From assembly GCF_030272615.1 (NCBI RefSeq), contig NC_081415.1:236078803-236142802 (forward strand): DNA of 64,000 nucleotides, given 5' to 3'. The notes under the pieces are model-generated. The model saw nothing but the letters and a program-made list of their open reading frames with translations. It had not been told where the DNA came from and made no database searches. This DNA is from Cryptomeria japonica (Eukaryota > Streptophyta > Pinopsida > Cupressales > Cupressaceae). Both the position numbers and the translations under genes were made by a program. Numbering within the stretch: position 1 is the stretch's first letter; each line of letters opens with the position of its first letter. Positions 11,991-24,833 of this stretch are shown here, in pieces.

Positions 11991-12245
11991 TTCTTGTTTC
12001 CTTTCATGATGCCAATAGAAATAAAGAATACATATATTGTGAAATTTTCTTTTCTAAGACAAGCAGGGATCTAGATAATTCAATATAGATTGTTGCCTAG
12101 ATAATTTGAGAGTCCTTGAATCTAGGGAATTATACCCGTGTATGGGTCATAAGACATCTCGATGGAGCAATGGATTTATATTTTGAGATTCGAGGAAGTG
12201 GTAATCCAAGAATTCAAAAATTTAGTTCAAGAGCTACACCTTTTT

Positions 12246-12698
12246 GAGGATTACAAGGTGGCTTGATGGAGTCACATTTGATTCAAGATTTTTTTATACA
12301 AAAAAAAAGTTGTTTATTTCAATTAGCATGTTTTGTTGTTTTATTAAAAGTGGGCATTGGAATATTAAGGTTTACATTTTTGAAGTCACCTTAGTGACTT
12401 GTTTATTTTTATAATAAAATAGAAAGTTACTTTCTCATAAGGTAGTAGTTTGAAAATTTATATTTGGAATGAGGGTTACAAGGTAGCTTGATGGAGTTAC
12501 ATCTAGTTCAATTCAAAAAATATGTATTTGTTTGTTTCAATTAGCATGTTTTTTTTGTGGAATGTAAACCTAAGTGTGGGTATTGAATTATTAAGGTTTA
12601 CTTTAATAAAGTCACCTTAGTGATTTGTTTATTTTTGTTATTAAATAATTAGTTACTTTCTCATAAGATTGTAGTTTGGGAAGTTACATTTGAAATGA
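12246..12698. repeat. 225-bp tandem duplication
   Basis: The unit starting GAGGATTACAAGGTGGCTTG at 12246 recurs at 12471. Shared blocks are CAATTAGCATGTTTT, AAGTCACCTTAGTGA and GTTACTTTCTCATAAG. The two copies differ by substitutions and small indels, so the duplication is not recent. It may be part of an old LTR. Confidence 0.8.
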
Positions 12699-13340
12699 TT
12701 TATAAAAACCATATAATGGATTATTGAATGAACTCAGTGATATAATTATTATTTTGAGTTTTTCTATGGGCAAATGTAAATGCTCTTTCATTTTCCAATA
12801 AAACTCCTTGAATATCAATCTCTAACTACTAACCTTAGAAGAGGGGACAACTATTTGTCTCTAATATGGTCAAGCTTGGATGTACATCCATGATACTTAG
12901 AATATCTATAGCATTTTTTGTGACATTTTGAGCAAGATTGAGGTTGGGGGATGGTAGGTTACTTCTAAGGTCTACCCACATCATCGAAACATCCCAATAT
13001 CAACAAAATCTATATAAGGTAGGGGATGCATCCTCGTGTATCATAGGATGGAGTCAATTAGGAATCTACACGATCCACCTCTTGATGTTATTAATCCATT
13101 TCAATAGCTTATCATATAGTTGAATTTGTGCCTTTTGTTTACAAAGAGAGAAAAACTGGTCATAACTTGAGGTGAGATTTAGGTGATGGAAAATTTAAGG
13201 AGAAAGTGAGAGAATCAATCCAAAATTTGCCTTTTATAGCTAACTTCATCCTTAAATAGCATTTTGTGGTAATGTCACATTTAGGATGTCTTGATCAATT
13301 TAATCAAAAGCAAAACCATATTCCATGTGTTTTTTGTTTT

Positions 13341-13469
13341 TGTTTTGATGAGGATCCAACCCTTAAAGTAGAGGGAAATAACTTGTATGGGTAATTTTTT
13401 GTTTTTTCTTTTGTTTTGATGAGGATCCAACCCTCAAAGTAGAGGGAAATAACTTGTATGGGTAATTTT
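13341..13469. repeat. 71-bp tandem duplication
   Basis: TGTTTTGATGAGGATCCAAC at 13341 recurs at 13412, followed in both by AAAGTAGAGGGAAATAACTT. The copies are nearly identical, with one visible substitution in the shared part, so it is recent. Confidence 0.85.
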
Positions 13470-13930
13470 AAGACACAAATTATGCCCTAAAATGCGCTCT
13501 CTTTTAAATGAAAATTTTTGATATAATTTTGAAGGAGATTAAGATGTTAAATGGTACATCTAAATTCCTCTCATACGTTGTTTTGATTGTTGCAAGGTAT
13601 ATTAAAATGGAAAACACTACATCACATTAAAAATAATGAAGGAAATTTTTATTCATTCAATATTTTTAGGACATTAAATTTGATTACATTATGTGACTTA
13701 TAAAGCTAATTTCATCTCATAAACAACTCATTTCCTCAACTTTCAACTACCCACGTAAATTTATAACCACCCACCAAACCTAAATTAACATTTATTTAGC
13801 TAGCATACTATGTTGTTATCATTCCAACATTCTTCTCCTTACTATATAAATCCAAACAAAGGTAAAAATGTTGGTAGTAGATTGAAACAAGAAACCTAAA
13901 TAGACACTTCGTGAGTGAGGACATGCACAC

Positions 13931-14932
13931 TGTATACACCTAAAAATGGTTTGAAGATAATTAATTAAATATGCAATTATTTAATTAATCTCCCTTCCCA
14001 ATTAATTGAATTCACAAGCAATTAGATTTATTTATTAAGTTCATTTCATAATCCCCTTTTGATTAATTAATCTAAATTAATTAATCCCGCCCATTTAAAT
14101 TCATTCTTCTAATCTCATCATTAGTTAAAACAAATCAAATCCTGATTTGTTGAAATTAATTATCTTTTTCTAAATATTTGATTTTTTAAATTCAAATGAG
14201 CACATGGATCCTAACTTTTAACCACCTAACCTAACCATCCCCTAACCTAACCCATTATATCTAATCCTAGGGTCTAACTAGCCCTATCCTCTTGTACATC
14301 CTAACCTCTTTTATCCTAACCCTTTATGGGTCAGATATTCTCCCCTTGAGACACATGACACTTTTTCCACATGTCTCCTCCCTTGGACACTTGCCCTCTC
14401 ATGAGCAAGGTTCCTTGACACTTATCACCATAGAGATGACAAGTGTCCCTTACTCCAACCTCTTCTCCAACTTCCTCAATGTTGACCCTTGATATCTTTA
14501 GATCAAATCTGGACCGTTAATTCCTGCCACCTCAGCTTTGGCCTTGGAATTCTTATAAATACCCCTCATTTTGGAGCAATAAGGATCCCTTGCATTCATA
14601 GTTTTAGCATCATTACTCTAGGCATTTTCATTTCAATCATCTAGCATAATTAGCATATTGGATTAATCATGCATAATAATCATGCTTTTCATACCATTTG
14701 CATAATCATGAAGTAGCTACTCAACTCTTGAGTTGCCACTTTGGAGGTCATTGCTCTACTGAGAGCCAACAATTCTTCAACCTTCAAGGTCCTCAAGAAT
14801 AGAGGAAGATGGGACATCTCAAAGAAGTATTTGGTTTGCATTTGTTTAGCTTTCTATTTGCTTCATAATTTCATTATGTTGTCTCATCTATGTGTATGCT
14901 TGCTTTCATTCAACCACATTTTTAGCATCACA
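13931..14932 (+). repeat. 5' LTR of the Tat element
   Basis: 1,002 bp, TG...CA. It differs from the 3' LTR by roughly 5% in a ~400-bp central stretch compared by eye, plus small indels. It carries a TATA box (14554-14561) and the short ORFs seen twice in both LTRs (14292-14492, 14741-14953), which are not genes. Confidence 0.9.
14554..14561 (+). promoter_or_regulatory. TATA box in the 5' LTR
   Basis: TATAAATA lies at this position and is conserved in the 3' LTR at 30398-30405. Downstream sequence (CCCCTCATTTTGGAGCAATA) is also conserved, consistent with a transcription start about 30 bp on. This is the likely promoter of the element; activity is inferred. Confidence 0.6.
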
Positions 14933-15406
14933 TTAATCAAAAGGGGATTATGAGATGAACTTAATAAATAAACAAGTATTCATCTCCAACAAGTTCAAAA
15001 TCTAACATCTCAAAGTGCATCATCATCTTCTTTGATAAACTGATCACTCAAAACATAGTTTCTCATTAGGATCTATCATCCTCTATCACGAAACTACAAT
15101 ATTTGATTAGGATAACCTTGTCCCATATCATAGGATATATCATTCCTATTGGACTTGGTCTTATCAAAATCATCTACATTGCACTCCAACCTAAGATCGA
15201 AAAACTTACAAACTTACAAATACCTGAATTATCTTTTGGTGTCATATCATTCTATCATATCTGCATTGTATTGAAACACCTTTTAGACAATCGAATCCCT
15301 GCACAACATTCAACACATGTGTATGCCCATTTTAACTAGAGCACAGAGTCGTAAGATCGAAGAAACATAAATAGAAACATTTGAAATAGTCGAAGATCAT
15401 AGAAAC
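14933..15406 (+). other. 5' leader of the Tat element
   Basis: Untranslated leader between LTR and gag. The first bases (TTAATCAAAAGGGGATTATG) do not match the common initiator-Met or Arg/Asp tRNA binding patterns, so the primer site is decayed or unusual. No other signal seen. Confidence 0.5.
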
Positions 15407-17198
15407 ATGACATACCAAAGTGAAATACAAAAAGAGGGCCTAACAGACCAACATATCAGAGAAATCAAACAAGATCCTAAATTTGATAATTTTATGGAGA
15501 AAATATTGGAGGAAGAAAAAGAAAAATACTTCTTAATGTTAGGAAAATCTAGTGCTACACTCCCCCAAGATTTTGATGTAAGCAATTTAGGACAAATGAG
15601 AAGTGACCATTTCCATGATAATGAACGACATGAGGAGATTTCCAGTCACAAAAAGGACAACACATCAATTCCTGATAACACAAGAACTAATGAGGAAACT
15701 TCCGTTCCCAAAAAGGATGACGTAGAAATTCTCAATAATGCCAAATCTAATGAGGACACAAGAAAGAGTCAGGATGATATGAGAAGAGACCAAGATCATA
15801 CTAGAGTGCGAACTCATGGTTATGCAAGAATAAATCATGTGGATAATCCTCTCACAACTCTTACACAACAAATACAAATGCTACAAACACAAATTCAAGA
15901 TATGCAAAGAGGAATTGTTAGAAGATACCCACTTCAAGAAATCTGTCCTTACCCATTCGACATAAATCTAAACATGATACCATTTCCTACAGGTTGTGAA
16001 ACTCCTAGATATGGTAAGTTTAATGGAAGCACCTATCCCCAAGATCATATACGAGAATTTTGCTTGATGAGTATGGAGTTTGCACATGAGGATACATACC
16101 TGATGAGGTTATTTCCAAAGAGCTTAAGTGGACTAGCTATGGAATGGCTCTCCAAACTCCCACCCAGAATTAGATCATTCACAAAATTGGTGGATAAGTT
16201 TGTTTCACAATAGTCTTACAACATACAACATGAGGTCACAATGCTAGACCTATGTAATACTAAAAAAAAGAGTGGAGAACCTTTCATGACGTTTCTATAG
16301 AGATGGAGACAGTTAGCTTCACGATATCCTCGTACGGTGCCAGAATACGAAAAATGGACATATTCATCGACAACCTAAATAGACAAATGATTTATCATCT
16401 AAAAATACAATATCAAAGTTTTGAAAAGATTATTGATAATGGAATCAAGATGGAGGAAGCCATGATAAAGAAGGATGAATTGAAGCTATGCAAAGAAGGA
16501 GTTAGTCCTCTTAACAACAATACTAGCAACAACAACAATGATAAGCCCAAATTTTGGAATAAAAATCAAGATGTCGTTAATGATGGGATAGTTGATAACA
16601 ACAATGTAAAACCAAAGCAACTGGTTTTCAATTTATCCAATCACTCAGCTGGAGTGCACCAGAACAACAATCACCAAAAATCAACTTTCAATAATTTCTT
16701 TCGAAGGAAATTTACAAGCATTGGTGAACCACTCGGGTTAGCATTAAAGATGCTTCTCGAAAACAAGTTGATTATATTGCCAGAAGCAAGAAACTTTGAG
16801 CCTAAGGTAAAACCTTCTTGGTGTAATGAGAACCATTATTGTGATTTTCATCGAAACAAGGGACACCAAATAGATGATTATCAATGGTTGAAGCATGTCA
16901 TCCAAGATTTGATTAATAATGGTATAATAACCATAGATGGACATATGACAAATGAATCACATACAAATTTCAAAACTCTGCTGCCTAACTATGAGAAGGG
17001 TGAATCATTAGCAGTGCATAACAGTAAAGGTAAAGCAAAGGTAAACTATGCTCATGCATATGACAATGTGTTAAATGTGATTGTGGTTAAAGAGAAACAA
17101 CATCAAGAACCTTCTCATGCTATCACAAGAAGAAAAGACAACGTTGTTTTTCGGGTCCTACAACTAACACGTCATCCATTTCAAGACAATATAGTCTA
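15407..17198 (+). pseudogene. gag: Tat-type gag
   Basis: The capsid-like protein that packages element RNA. The first ORF (15407-16213) has a charged, coiled N-terminus with repeated Asn/Asp/Lys-rich segments, then a retrotransposon gag block (YGKFNGSTYPQDHIREF, MEWLSKLPP). A TAG at 16214 and a frame change near 16303 break it. The second ORF (16303-17199) continues gag (IDNLNRQMIYHLK, NGIKMEEAMIKK). It has the Tat-specific zinc-like motif CDFHRNKGHQIDDY near 16840, where the last Cys is replaced by Tyr. Apart from the stops, the order and spacing match a normal Tat gag. Confidence 0.8.
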
Positions 17199-17770
17199 GT
17201 GGATCAACTACAGAAAACTCCCGCGCAAATATCCATCTTAGAACTTTTAAGGCTTTCACCTGCACATAAAGAAATTCTAGAAAGAGCATTAGTAGATAAG
17301 ATAGTGTCCAAATATCTTGATGTAGATCAATTACAAACCATGGTGGGACACCTCACAACCCCTCATTACTTATCATTCCCTGAAGAGGATGACATGTCCT
17401 TGAAACATCCCCATAACGCTCCCTTGCATATTGTAGTCCTCGTTCATAAGACACGTGTTAAACATGTCCTAATAGATGAGGGAACTGGATTAAACATTTT
17501 CTCATTAAGTCTTGTGCTCTAGGTTATTCTGAAGATGCTGTTTATCCCCAAAAAAAGATCACAATCAAAGCATATGATGAAGAAGAGCGTTCCTCCAAAG
17601 GAATTGTGGTATTACCCATCAGAGTAGGACCTTTGCAGAAAGACACAACATGCCAAGTTATAGACTTGGATTTATCATACAACATACTCTTGGGAAGACC
17701 ATGGATACATGACATACAAGCTATTCCATCAATATATCATAAGTGCCTGAAGTTTCCATACAATGTGTAG
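17199..17770 (+). pseudogene. Tat-type aspartic protease
   Basis: Reads as a retropepsin: HVLIDEGTGLNIFSLSL at about 17460-17515 aligns with the family pattern of Asp, small residue, Gly then LNI. After a frame change near 17521 it continues with KKITIKAYDEEERSSKGI, GLPI-type flap sequence and LSYNILLGRPWIHD. The active-site triad reads D-E-G instead of D-S/T/G-G, which would impair catalysis. It ends at a TAG near 17768. The neighbours (gag before, linker and RT after) support the call. Confidence 0.75.
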
Positions 17771-17994
17771 GAAATCATGATCTCAGTAGATTCAAATCCA
17801 TTCCAGTACTGTAGTAATCTAAAACTGGCTCAAGAGGTCATTGTTCCTCATAATAGGGAGGCATAATCTTCAAATACACAATCCAAGGAAAAATCATTTG
17901 CCTCAATTTTGTCAAGTATGGAAAATTAAATTCAGCTAAGAGATCGAGGGAACGAAGAATATTCACTATCACAGTTACCACTTTCTCCTAAATC

Positions 17995-19521
17995 CTATGG
18001 AAAACCATCAAACTCTAAACAACAACTAATTGTGAAACATATTCCAATATTTGATGGAGAATTTGTTAGTGCTGGGACCTTATCAGAGGAAACAAAGGAC
18101 AAATATGTGCTACAATGGCTATACAAGGATGAAGAAGTCCAACAAAAGATCAATAATGTCAGAATACGCACAAAAAAATATAGAAAAGGATTTAACATCC
18201 TCCAGAAAATGGGATACACTAGAATAGGTCTTGTAGGAAAAAGAAAAGAAGGCATCTCAGAACCCATACAACCTCATACTCAACAGGCTACAGACAAATC
18301 GGGCTTAGGGTATGGACAAGTTACTCTACCAGAGGACACATCTTCTAGACAACAAAAAGATGAACATGATAACAAACAAGAGCAACTTGCAATTGAAAGG
18401 GAAGAAACATCTACCAAACAACGAGAACAAGCAAACATGAAATGACAAAAGAAGAAAGCTTCTAATCAATAGGAAAAACAAACTAAAGGCACTTCCCAAG
18501 CAGAGTTAACTCCTAATTAAAATAGACAAGAAGCTGGTACAAATCAAGGAAAGCTAATAGCAAGGTTGACAAAACTCAATATCAGCCCAGAGGAAGCTGA
18601 ATATGAGAGAAGAAAAGATATAGCAAGAGAAACAAAAGAAACAAATCAAACGCTATATGAACAAATCTGCAGATTACAAGTTGCAAGTGAGACAAATTCT
18701 AATGAATGGGAATGGGATTCCTATCATTTTGAACAATCAGCTAAAGAAACTTGCTTTGAAGAAGATGTAGGTGTCGATGTAGTTCATGTGTATGCGGGGC
18801 AAACGTTAGGAACTAGGCCACTTGAATTAGAATCACATTTAGTTGACTTGGACTTAATTGAGGACGATCAAGAGCTACTTGTGAGAGGTCATATCGAAAA
18901 ATTTGACATCTCTATCATGACCCTTAATACCTTTGAAGCATCTCAACCTGAGGATCCCTTACATTTAATCCATCTTGAACTTATTGACTGGGAAAATGAA
19001 AGACATACTGCCATTTATACCTTTCCTAATGACCATGCCATATCCTTATATCTTAATGCAATTGAACCCACAATAACTTTCACCAGGGATTTCAACAACG
19101 CATCTTCCAGTCAAGTGGGTGCCAAATCTCTCAGTCACAAAAGTGAAAATAAAGAAAACAATATCAGGTCTAATGCTAAAAACCATTTATTGGCAACATT
19201 AGACCAAGAAAAAGTAAAAAGAAAGGATGCATCTAACGATCAAAACCTCCTCGAGGTGCCGAAAGATGGGACATTTGACACCTTACTTGAATACCATCAA
19301 GAAAGGTCATCCATATTGATCGAACCAATAGAGGCGGTTAACATTGGGACAACAGAGCAACCAAAGATTCTACATCCAACAACCTCTCTATCAAAATAAA
19401 AAATGCAACAATATATGAAATTCTTCAAAATACGACAAATCAATTTTGCCTGGTCATATGCAAACATGTCAGGGTTGGATCTAGATCTTATTATGAATCA
19501 CTTAAATGTCAGTCCAGGAGC
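17995..19521 (+). pseudogene. Linker region of Tat pol with G-patch-like motif
   Basis: The part between protease and RT. At about 18180-18310 the translation has GFNILQKMGYTRIGLVGK, then GISEPI and GLGYG, which match the G-patch pattern (glycine-rich, nucleic-acid binding) found in some retroelement polyproteins. The second ORF (18566-19399) is acidic with no known fold and ends NIGTTEQPKILHPTTSL, the usual Tat run-in to RT. Stops separate the ORFs. Just before RT a short block normally found between LNVSPGA and RKMHPH seems deleted near 19520. Confidence 0.6.
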
Positions 19522-20838
19522 TTGAGAAAGATGCATCCTCATATAGCTCTCCTTGTTAAAGCAAAACTGAAGAAATTACTAGACGTGGGATTCATCAGAC
19601 CTGTAGCATATCCTCAATGGGTATCAAACATAGTTCTAGTTTCTAAACCAGACAAAAGTATTAGAGTATGCACAAACTTCAAAGATCTTAATAATGCATG
19701 TCCAAAGGATGACTTTTCTTTGCTGAATATTGACATCATTGTCGATCTAACCGCTGGACATTCCATGTTTTTTCTAATGGATGGTTTCTCAGGATACAAT
19801 CAGATTAAAATAGAATTTGAAGATCAAGAAAAGACAACTTTCACATGTCCATGGGGTACTTTCTGCTGGAACGTCATGCCATTTGGTTTAAAGAGTGCAG
19901 GTGCTACATATCAGAGAGCCATGACAATGATATTCCATGACATGATGCATACATTCATGGAAGACTATGTGGATGACATATTGGAAAAATCATACAAAAG
20001 AGAAGAACATCTAGAAATACTGGAAAAGATCTTTGATCGGTTAGAACAGTACAATCTACAACTCAATCCCAAGAAATGTTCCTTTGGTGTTACTTCAGGT
20101 AAGCTATTGGGATACATTGTTTCAGCTAGGGGTATTGAAGTAGATCCAACCAAGGTCACAACAATCATGGAAATGACATCTCCCAGGAATATCAGTCAAC
20201 TCAGATCACTCCAAGGAAGACTGCAGTCAATCAGAAGATTTGTTTCTCAACTAGCAAATAAATGTCAACCATTTAATCATATGTTGCACAAACATGTTAA
20301 TTTCAAGTGGGACCATCAATGTGAGGAAGAATTCAACAAGATCAAGGAATATCTGATGCAACCACCAGTCCTCACGTCACCAATTCAAGGAAAGTCGTTG
20401 TCACTATATGTATCAGCCACATAAGTATCATTAGGAGTTCTGCTCGCACAACATGATAATGAAGGAAAAGAATGAGCTATTTACTACATCAACAAAATAT
20501 TAGTGGGATATGAACTCAACTATTCACCAACAAAAAAAGCATGCTTGGTGGTAGTGTTTGCTTCTCAAAAATTGAGACACTATCTACTATCTCACTCTAT
20601 CAAGTTGATTACTAAAATTGACCCATTAAAGTATTTTCTCAGCAAGGTGACATTAACAGGAAGATTAGCAAAATGGATCATGATCCTGAGCGAGTTTGAT
20701 ATTGAGTATGTGGACAGAAAATCTATCAAGAGACAAGTCATTACAGACCAACTAGCAGAGGCACGACTTCAAGACGATCGTCCTTTACATATTGAATTTC
20801 CAGATGTTGATATCCTAACGGTCACCACAAAGACATAG
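19522..20838 (+). pseudogene. pol: Tat reverse transcriptase and native RNase H
   Basis: The RT is nearly intact over 300 codons. FLMDGFSGYNQI carries the first catalytic Asp (residue 87 from 19522), NVMPFGLKSAGATYQRAM follows, and YVDD is at residues 149-152. After a TAA at 20422 the native gypsy RNase H continues (LGVLLAQHD, AIYYINKI, KLRHYLLSH, IDPLKYFL) with one more stop. The usual first catalytic Asp of this RNase H reads as LYVSAT. Loss of the native RNase H active site is expected where a second RNase H has taken over, as in the Tat lineage. Confidence 0.9.
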
Positions 20839-21219
20839 CAATTGTACTTTGATGGTTCATATACACAACATGGATCAGGAGCATGCATTCTATTTATCAC
20901 ACCACAAGGTCATACAATTCCAAAGGCATATAAATTGAGTTTTCCATGCACCAACAATACGATAGAATATGAAGCTTTGGTCACAAGAATCAAGATGGCC
21001 ATAGAATGGAACATCACACAATTACAAGTTTTTGGAGACTCTCAGCTCGTCATCAATCAAATAAATGACGATTACCAAACAAAGGATGACAAACTAATGC
21101 CTTAGAAAAAGATGGTAGATGATTTCAAGAAGTATTTTGTAGAAATCACTTTTGAGCAGATTCCGAGAAATGACAACAAGGCAGCAAATGCCATGGCAAC
21201 ACTTGCTTCTCTACTTTAG
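20839..21219 (+). pseudogene. Second, archaeal-type RNase H (aRNH)
   Basis: A separate RNase H follows directly. LYFDGSYTQHGSGAC has the first Asp, TNNTIEYEALV the catalytic Glu, VFGDSQLVINQI the next Asp, and IPRNDNKAANAMATLAS the terminal Asp. This architecture is diagnostic of Tat elements. A TAG at about 21103 interrupts it between the third and last motif. All four catalytic residues are still visible. Confidence 0.85.
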
Positions 21220-21499
21220 ACACATGAAAATCAAGAGTGTTATGAATTCTTGGTGGAAGAGTTGTTTTATCCTGCTCATAATTGTCCTGATTCTCATACT
21301 ATATGTCACCTTCTTGGGCATGATTCCTCCTACTATGGCCAAACTTATACATACTTGAAAGATAATATCCTCCCTCCTGACTTGTCAAAGAACCAAAAGC
21401 AAAATTTCATCCACCAATCTTCCCATTATACTCTTGTCGTGGATACCCTTTACAAACAAGGTCTGGATGGTACTCTATTAAGATGTATCGAGCAAGAAG

Positions 21500-22587
21500 A
21501 ATCTGAGAAGGTTTGAAATGAAGTCCATAATGACATTTGTGGAACTCATTCAAGTGGTCTTACCATTTCAAAAAAACTCATACGCTTGGGCTATTATTGG
21601 CCAACTATGGAACAAGATTCTTTTCAGATAGCTAAAACATGCAAACAATGTCAGATCCATGGAAATTTAATTCATGCACTAGCACAAGAGCTTCATGCTT
21701 TGGAAACATCTTGGCCTTTGTGCCAATGGGGCCTTGATCTAGTAGGAAAGATAAATCCTCTTTCATCCAATATTCACAAATTCATCCTTGTAGCTACAAA
21801 ATATTTTACAAAATGGATTGAGGCGGTACCTCTCACAAATATCACAGGAAAACAAATTGCTGCATTTATCTTGAACTACATCATATGTCGCTATGGCATA
21901 CCCATGACCATTATTACTGATAATGGGCGACCGTTCAAGAACCAGGATGTACAAGAGCTTTGTGAGAAATTTCAGATCCAACATAGATTCTCCACACCCT
22001 ACTATCCACAAGGGAATGGACAAGCAGAAGCATCAAACAAAACAATTTTGAAAATCCTCAAAAAGACAGTGAATGATGCTGGCAGCGATTGGCATATTCA
22101 ATTGAGCCCTGCTCTATGGGCCTACCGTACTAGTATTTGCACACCAATAGGTGCCACACCTTTCTCTCTTGTCTATGGATCAGAAGCAATATTTCCAATA
22201 GAAGTAGAGATACCTTCTCTACGAGTATCATTAAAAGGTCTTATCCCAGATGAAGAACAAAGAGTATCCAGACTACAAGAACTAGAATTGATCCATGAAC
22301 AACGACAAAATGCCTTTGATCATTTGAAGGTGTATCAACAAAGAATGTGCCGAAGTTATAATCACAAAGTCAAACCAAGAGCCTTTCAAGTTGGAGAACT
22401 AGTACTAAAGGAAAATCCATGCAACTAGTCAGATTGAGAAAATAAAGGAAAGTTTGAACCAAACTGGTTGGGTCCGTTTGTGGTCACAACAACATTTGGG
22501 TCAGGAGCCTATTAGCTATTAATGCCAGATGGGGATCGGCTTGAGGAACCCATCAATAGCATGCATCTGAAAAAGTTTTATGTCTAA
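21500..22587 (+). pseudogene. Integrase, DD35E
   Basis: The N-terminal HHCC zinc domain reads HNDICGTH then CKQC, just after a TGA near 21517. The catalytic core in the ORF from 21586 has Asp51 (GLDLVG), Asp112 (TDNGRPF) and Glu148 (PQGNGQAEASNK), giving the canonical 35-residue spacing. The C-terminus continues past the stop at 22428 in another frame (NWLGPFVV, then LEEPINSMHLKKFYV to 22587), a GPF/Y-type module. Position after RNase H fixes the gypsy order. The core itself is uninterrupted, but the stops on each side make it non-functional. Confidence 0.9.
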
Positions 22588-24108
22588 AAGTAGAAAATCC
22601 AAAAAGTGAAAAAATAGAAAATACAAAAACAATGAAAACAGTGAAAAAATGAAAAAAAAAATCAAATATGAGAAAAAGTACAATAAAAATAGATGGTGAA
22701 AATATAGCAATAGGCGCTATCTGTTAGCTAGCTCTTCCATCTATTAGTTCATGCATCCTTCCGCTTGCATTCATTTTCATCAACTCTCTTCATATCCATA
22801 ATAAAGCCTTTGTACATATGCAGGCTTCGTAGCTGATGTCTCACCATGGTTTGGATCATCGTGTAAATCATAATAAAGTTTATTTCTAGACTGGGGGCAA
22901 AATCCTGAACCTAGTTGGGGGCAAAAATTTTCATCTCTTTGAGATTAATCCAATAGGTAGAACAACAGTTAGGCAACATTTGTCAAGTGAAAATTGAGAC
23001 ACATCCAATGTTGAACACAAGATCAAATTTTTTAACCATCAAACTATCACATATCAATCTATTCAAAACAAGGAAGGAACAAGGAAGGAACATGATATTT
23101 TCTTGTCTACTATCTGTAAATTAATCGTTAATATGTGCAAAGTTGTCTCAGGACATGATCATCAGAGTATCATCGAAGACATTTCGGATTTGCATATAGA
23201 AATGGTTAATACTGCTCGTTTTACACGAGCAACACTCAGGTCATCTTGGTTCAATTATACCTTGATGCTTGTACTAACTTGCAATATCAAAACCCAGGAA
23301 AGTAGTGCTCAGGTCATCATGGTTCAATTACACCATTGATGTTTGCACTCACTTCCCACATTTTAAAGGCTCAATGATGACAAAAAGCAATGACCAAATG
23401 ACCAACCCAATCGCAACATTGCATTTCATTTTGCATTTGCATTTTTAAAGTAGATTTGCATTTCATTTTGCATGGGATCAAAAAAGCTCATTTTTTCCAA
23501 GGCCAAAGGCTTCAACATGGTGTTATATCTCTTATTAAATGATTTAGTGCATTGGACATTAACAAAAATAATCAATTCATCCATCCTGCATGATAAGTTA
23601 TTTCATCTCATGTAACCATTACATACTAAGACATCATTCATATGAAACATCCAATCATTCATTCATTTAGTTAGATAATTGCATTGCATCCATCTCATAT
23701 ATACATCCATGAGAAAATCATAAAAACATCATAAAAATAGAAAGAATTGCATTGCACATATATCACATAATAATTATAAGCATCACCATACATATTCACA
23801 TTTGTATAACATCATGTAAATACTGCATCATCATATAAGAAGCATACATCCATCACCTAGAATCCATAGGCATATCGACAATAAAGCATACATCATGAAA
23901 GTAACTACACAACATAATCATATAACACATAGAATGCATCCATAATCTCATAGGTCATGTAGAGCGAATAGGATCGACTGCATATCATATCATCAAAAAG
24001 ATCAATTTCTAAGGTACAATGATATCACACAAATATATGAAATATATCACAAATATATATTGCGGGAATCATCAATATTTCATCACAAAATATGTGTACA
24101 TGAATGGA
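22588..24108 (+). other. Post-integrase spacer of the Tat element
   Basis: A-rich and CAT-rich low-complexity DNA. An imperfect ~78-bp direct repeat (TCAGGTCATC-TGGTTCAATTA) is seen at about 23236 and 23309. No gene on either strand that I can support. It ends at the 3' end of the antisense PMD gene. Confidence 0.5.
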
Positions 24109-24833
24109 TCAATGTCCCATATCAATGTGATGAATAGGGAGCTGAGTGGAACTCTGTCCTGATGTGACAGGTCTAGTAACACCAGCTGGTACCCCTATAC
24201 CTAGGTCCCCACCTGGGGGATCTCTCTGAAGTGGCCCTGCCACTCCTCGACTTTCAGACTGGCTCTGTCCCGATCTCTTGCTTAGCTGTAAAAAGCATGG
24301 AGTCCTCTGATCAGTAGGAACAACAATATAGTATAAGGTCCTATAATACTTAGCCTCCCGGACCGCCTGGCGCATCATCTTCAGGGCAACCTTCCCTAAA
24401 CTAGAATCTCCTAACATCTGTACCTGTGCCTCGGCCTGCTGACACCTATCCCTAGCTGCATCTCTCTCGGCCATGAGAGAGGCCATCCGATCCTCTACTT
24501 GGGCAATATGGGCCTGTTCTTGTGACTGTACCTGGGACATCTGTTCCTGTGCCTGTGCCTGTAACTGTGTCATTTGGACTTCTATCTGGGCTATCTGAGA
24601 ATCCCTCTCTGCTAGTTGACTCTCCAGCTGTTGAACCTAACCCTGCAAGTCAGTAATATGAGCCTGCTGCTGATGAGATGACATCCTAATGAGAATCTTC
24701 TGTGGTGCCTCTGCCCGTGGTTGCTCAACCTGTGATAGTCCTGTAGGTACCTGCTCTGGGACTTGATGCCCCTGATCTACTGGACTTGATCTCCTCCATC
24801 TGACCACCCAGGTCATCCAATCCATATATACAT
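24109..24833 (-). pseudogene. C-terminal part of the antisense PMD gene
   Basis: Minus-strand reading from 24833: YMDWMTWVVRWRRSSP, a Pro/Gln-rich linker, one in-frame stop near 24638, then a long coiled coil rich in Gln, Ala and Glu (QLQAQAQEQMSQVQ, VEDRMASLMAERDAARDRC). It ends at 24109. With the solo LTR at 24834-26553 and one TACAT removed, it joins in frame to the upstream PMD part at ...NSCRSARDV. This belongs to a protein carried antisense to the retrotransposon. Confidence 0.75.

Larger units (their letters stand above)
11991..13925. other. Non-coding spacer with two local duplications
   Basis: No gene is supported; the short ORF at 12938-13123 has no features. The stretch holds a 225-bp tandem duplication (12246-12698) and a 71-bp tandem duplication (13341-13469), and is otherwise AT-rich DNA. 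It ends at the target site of the Tat element. Confidence 0.5.

Noticed and set aside
14292-14953. Two short ORFs repeated at 30136-30791
   Set aside because: They are duplicated because they lie in the two LTRs; there is no sign of coding constraint.
14933-14960. Primer-binding site of the Tat element
   Set aside because: The sequence after the 5' LTR does not match any tRNA 3' end pattern I know, so I do not annotate one.
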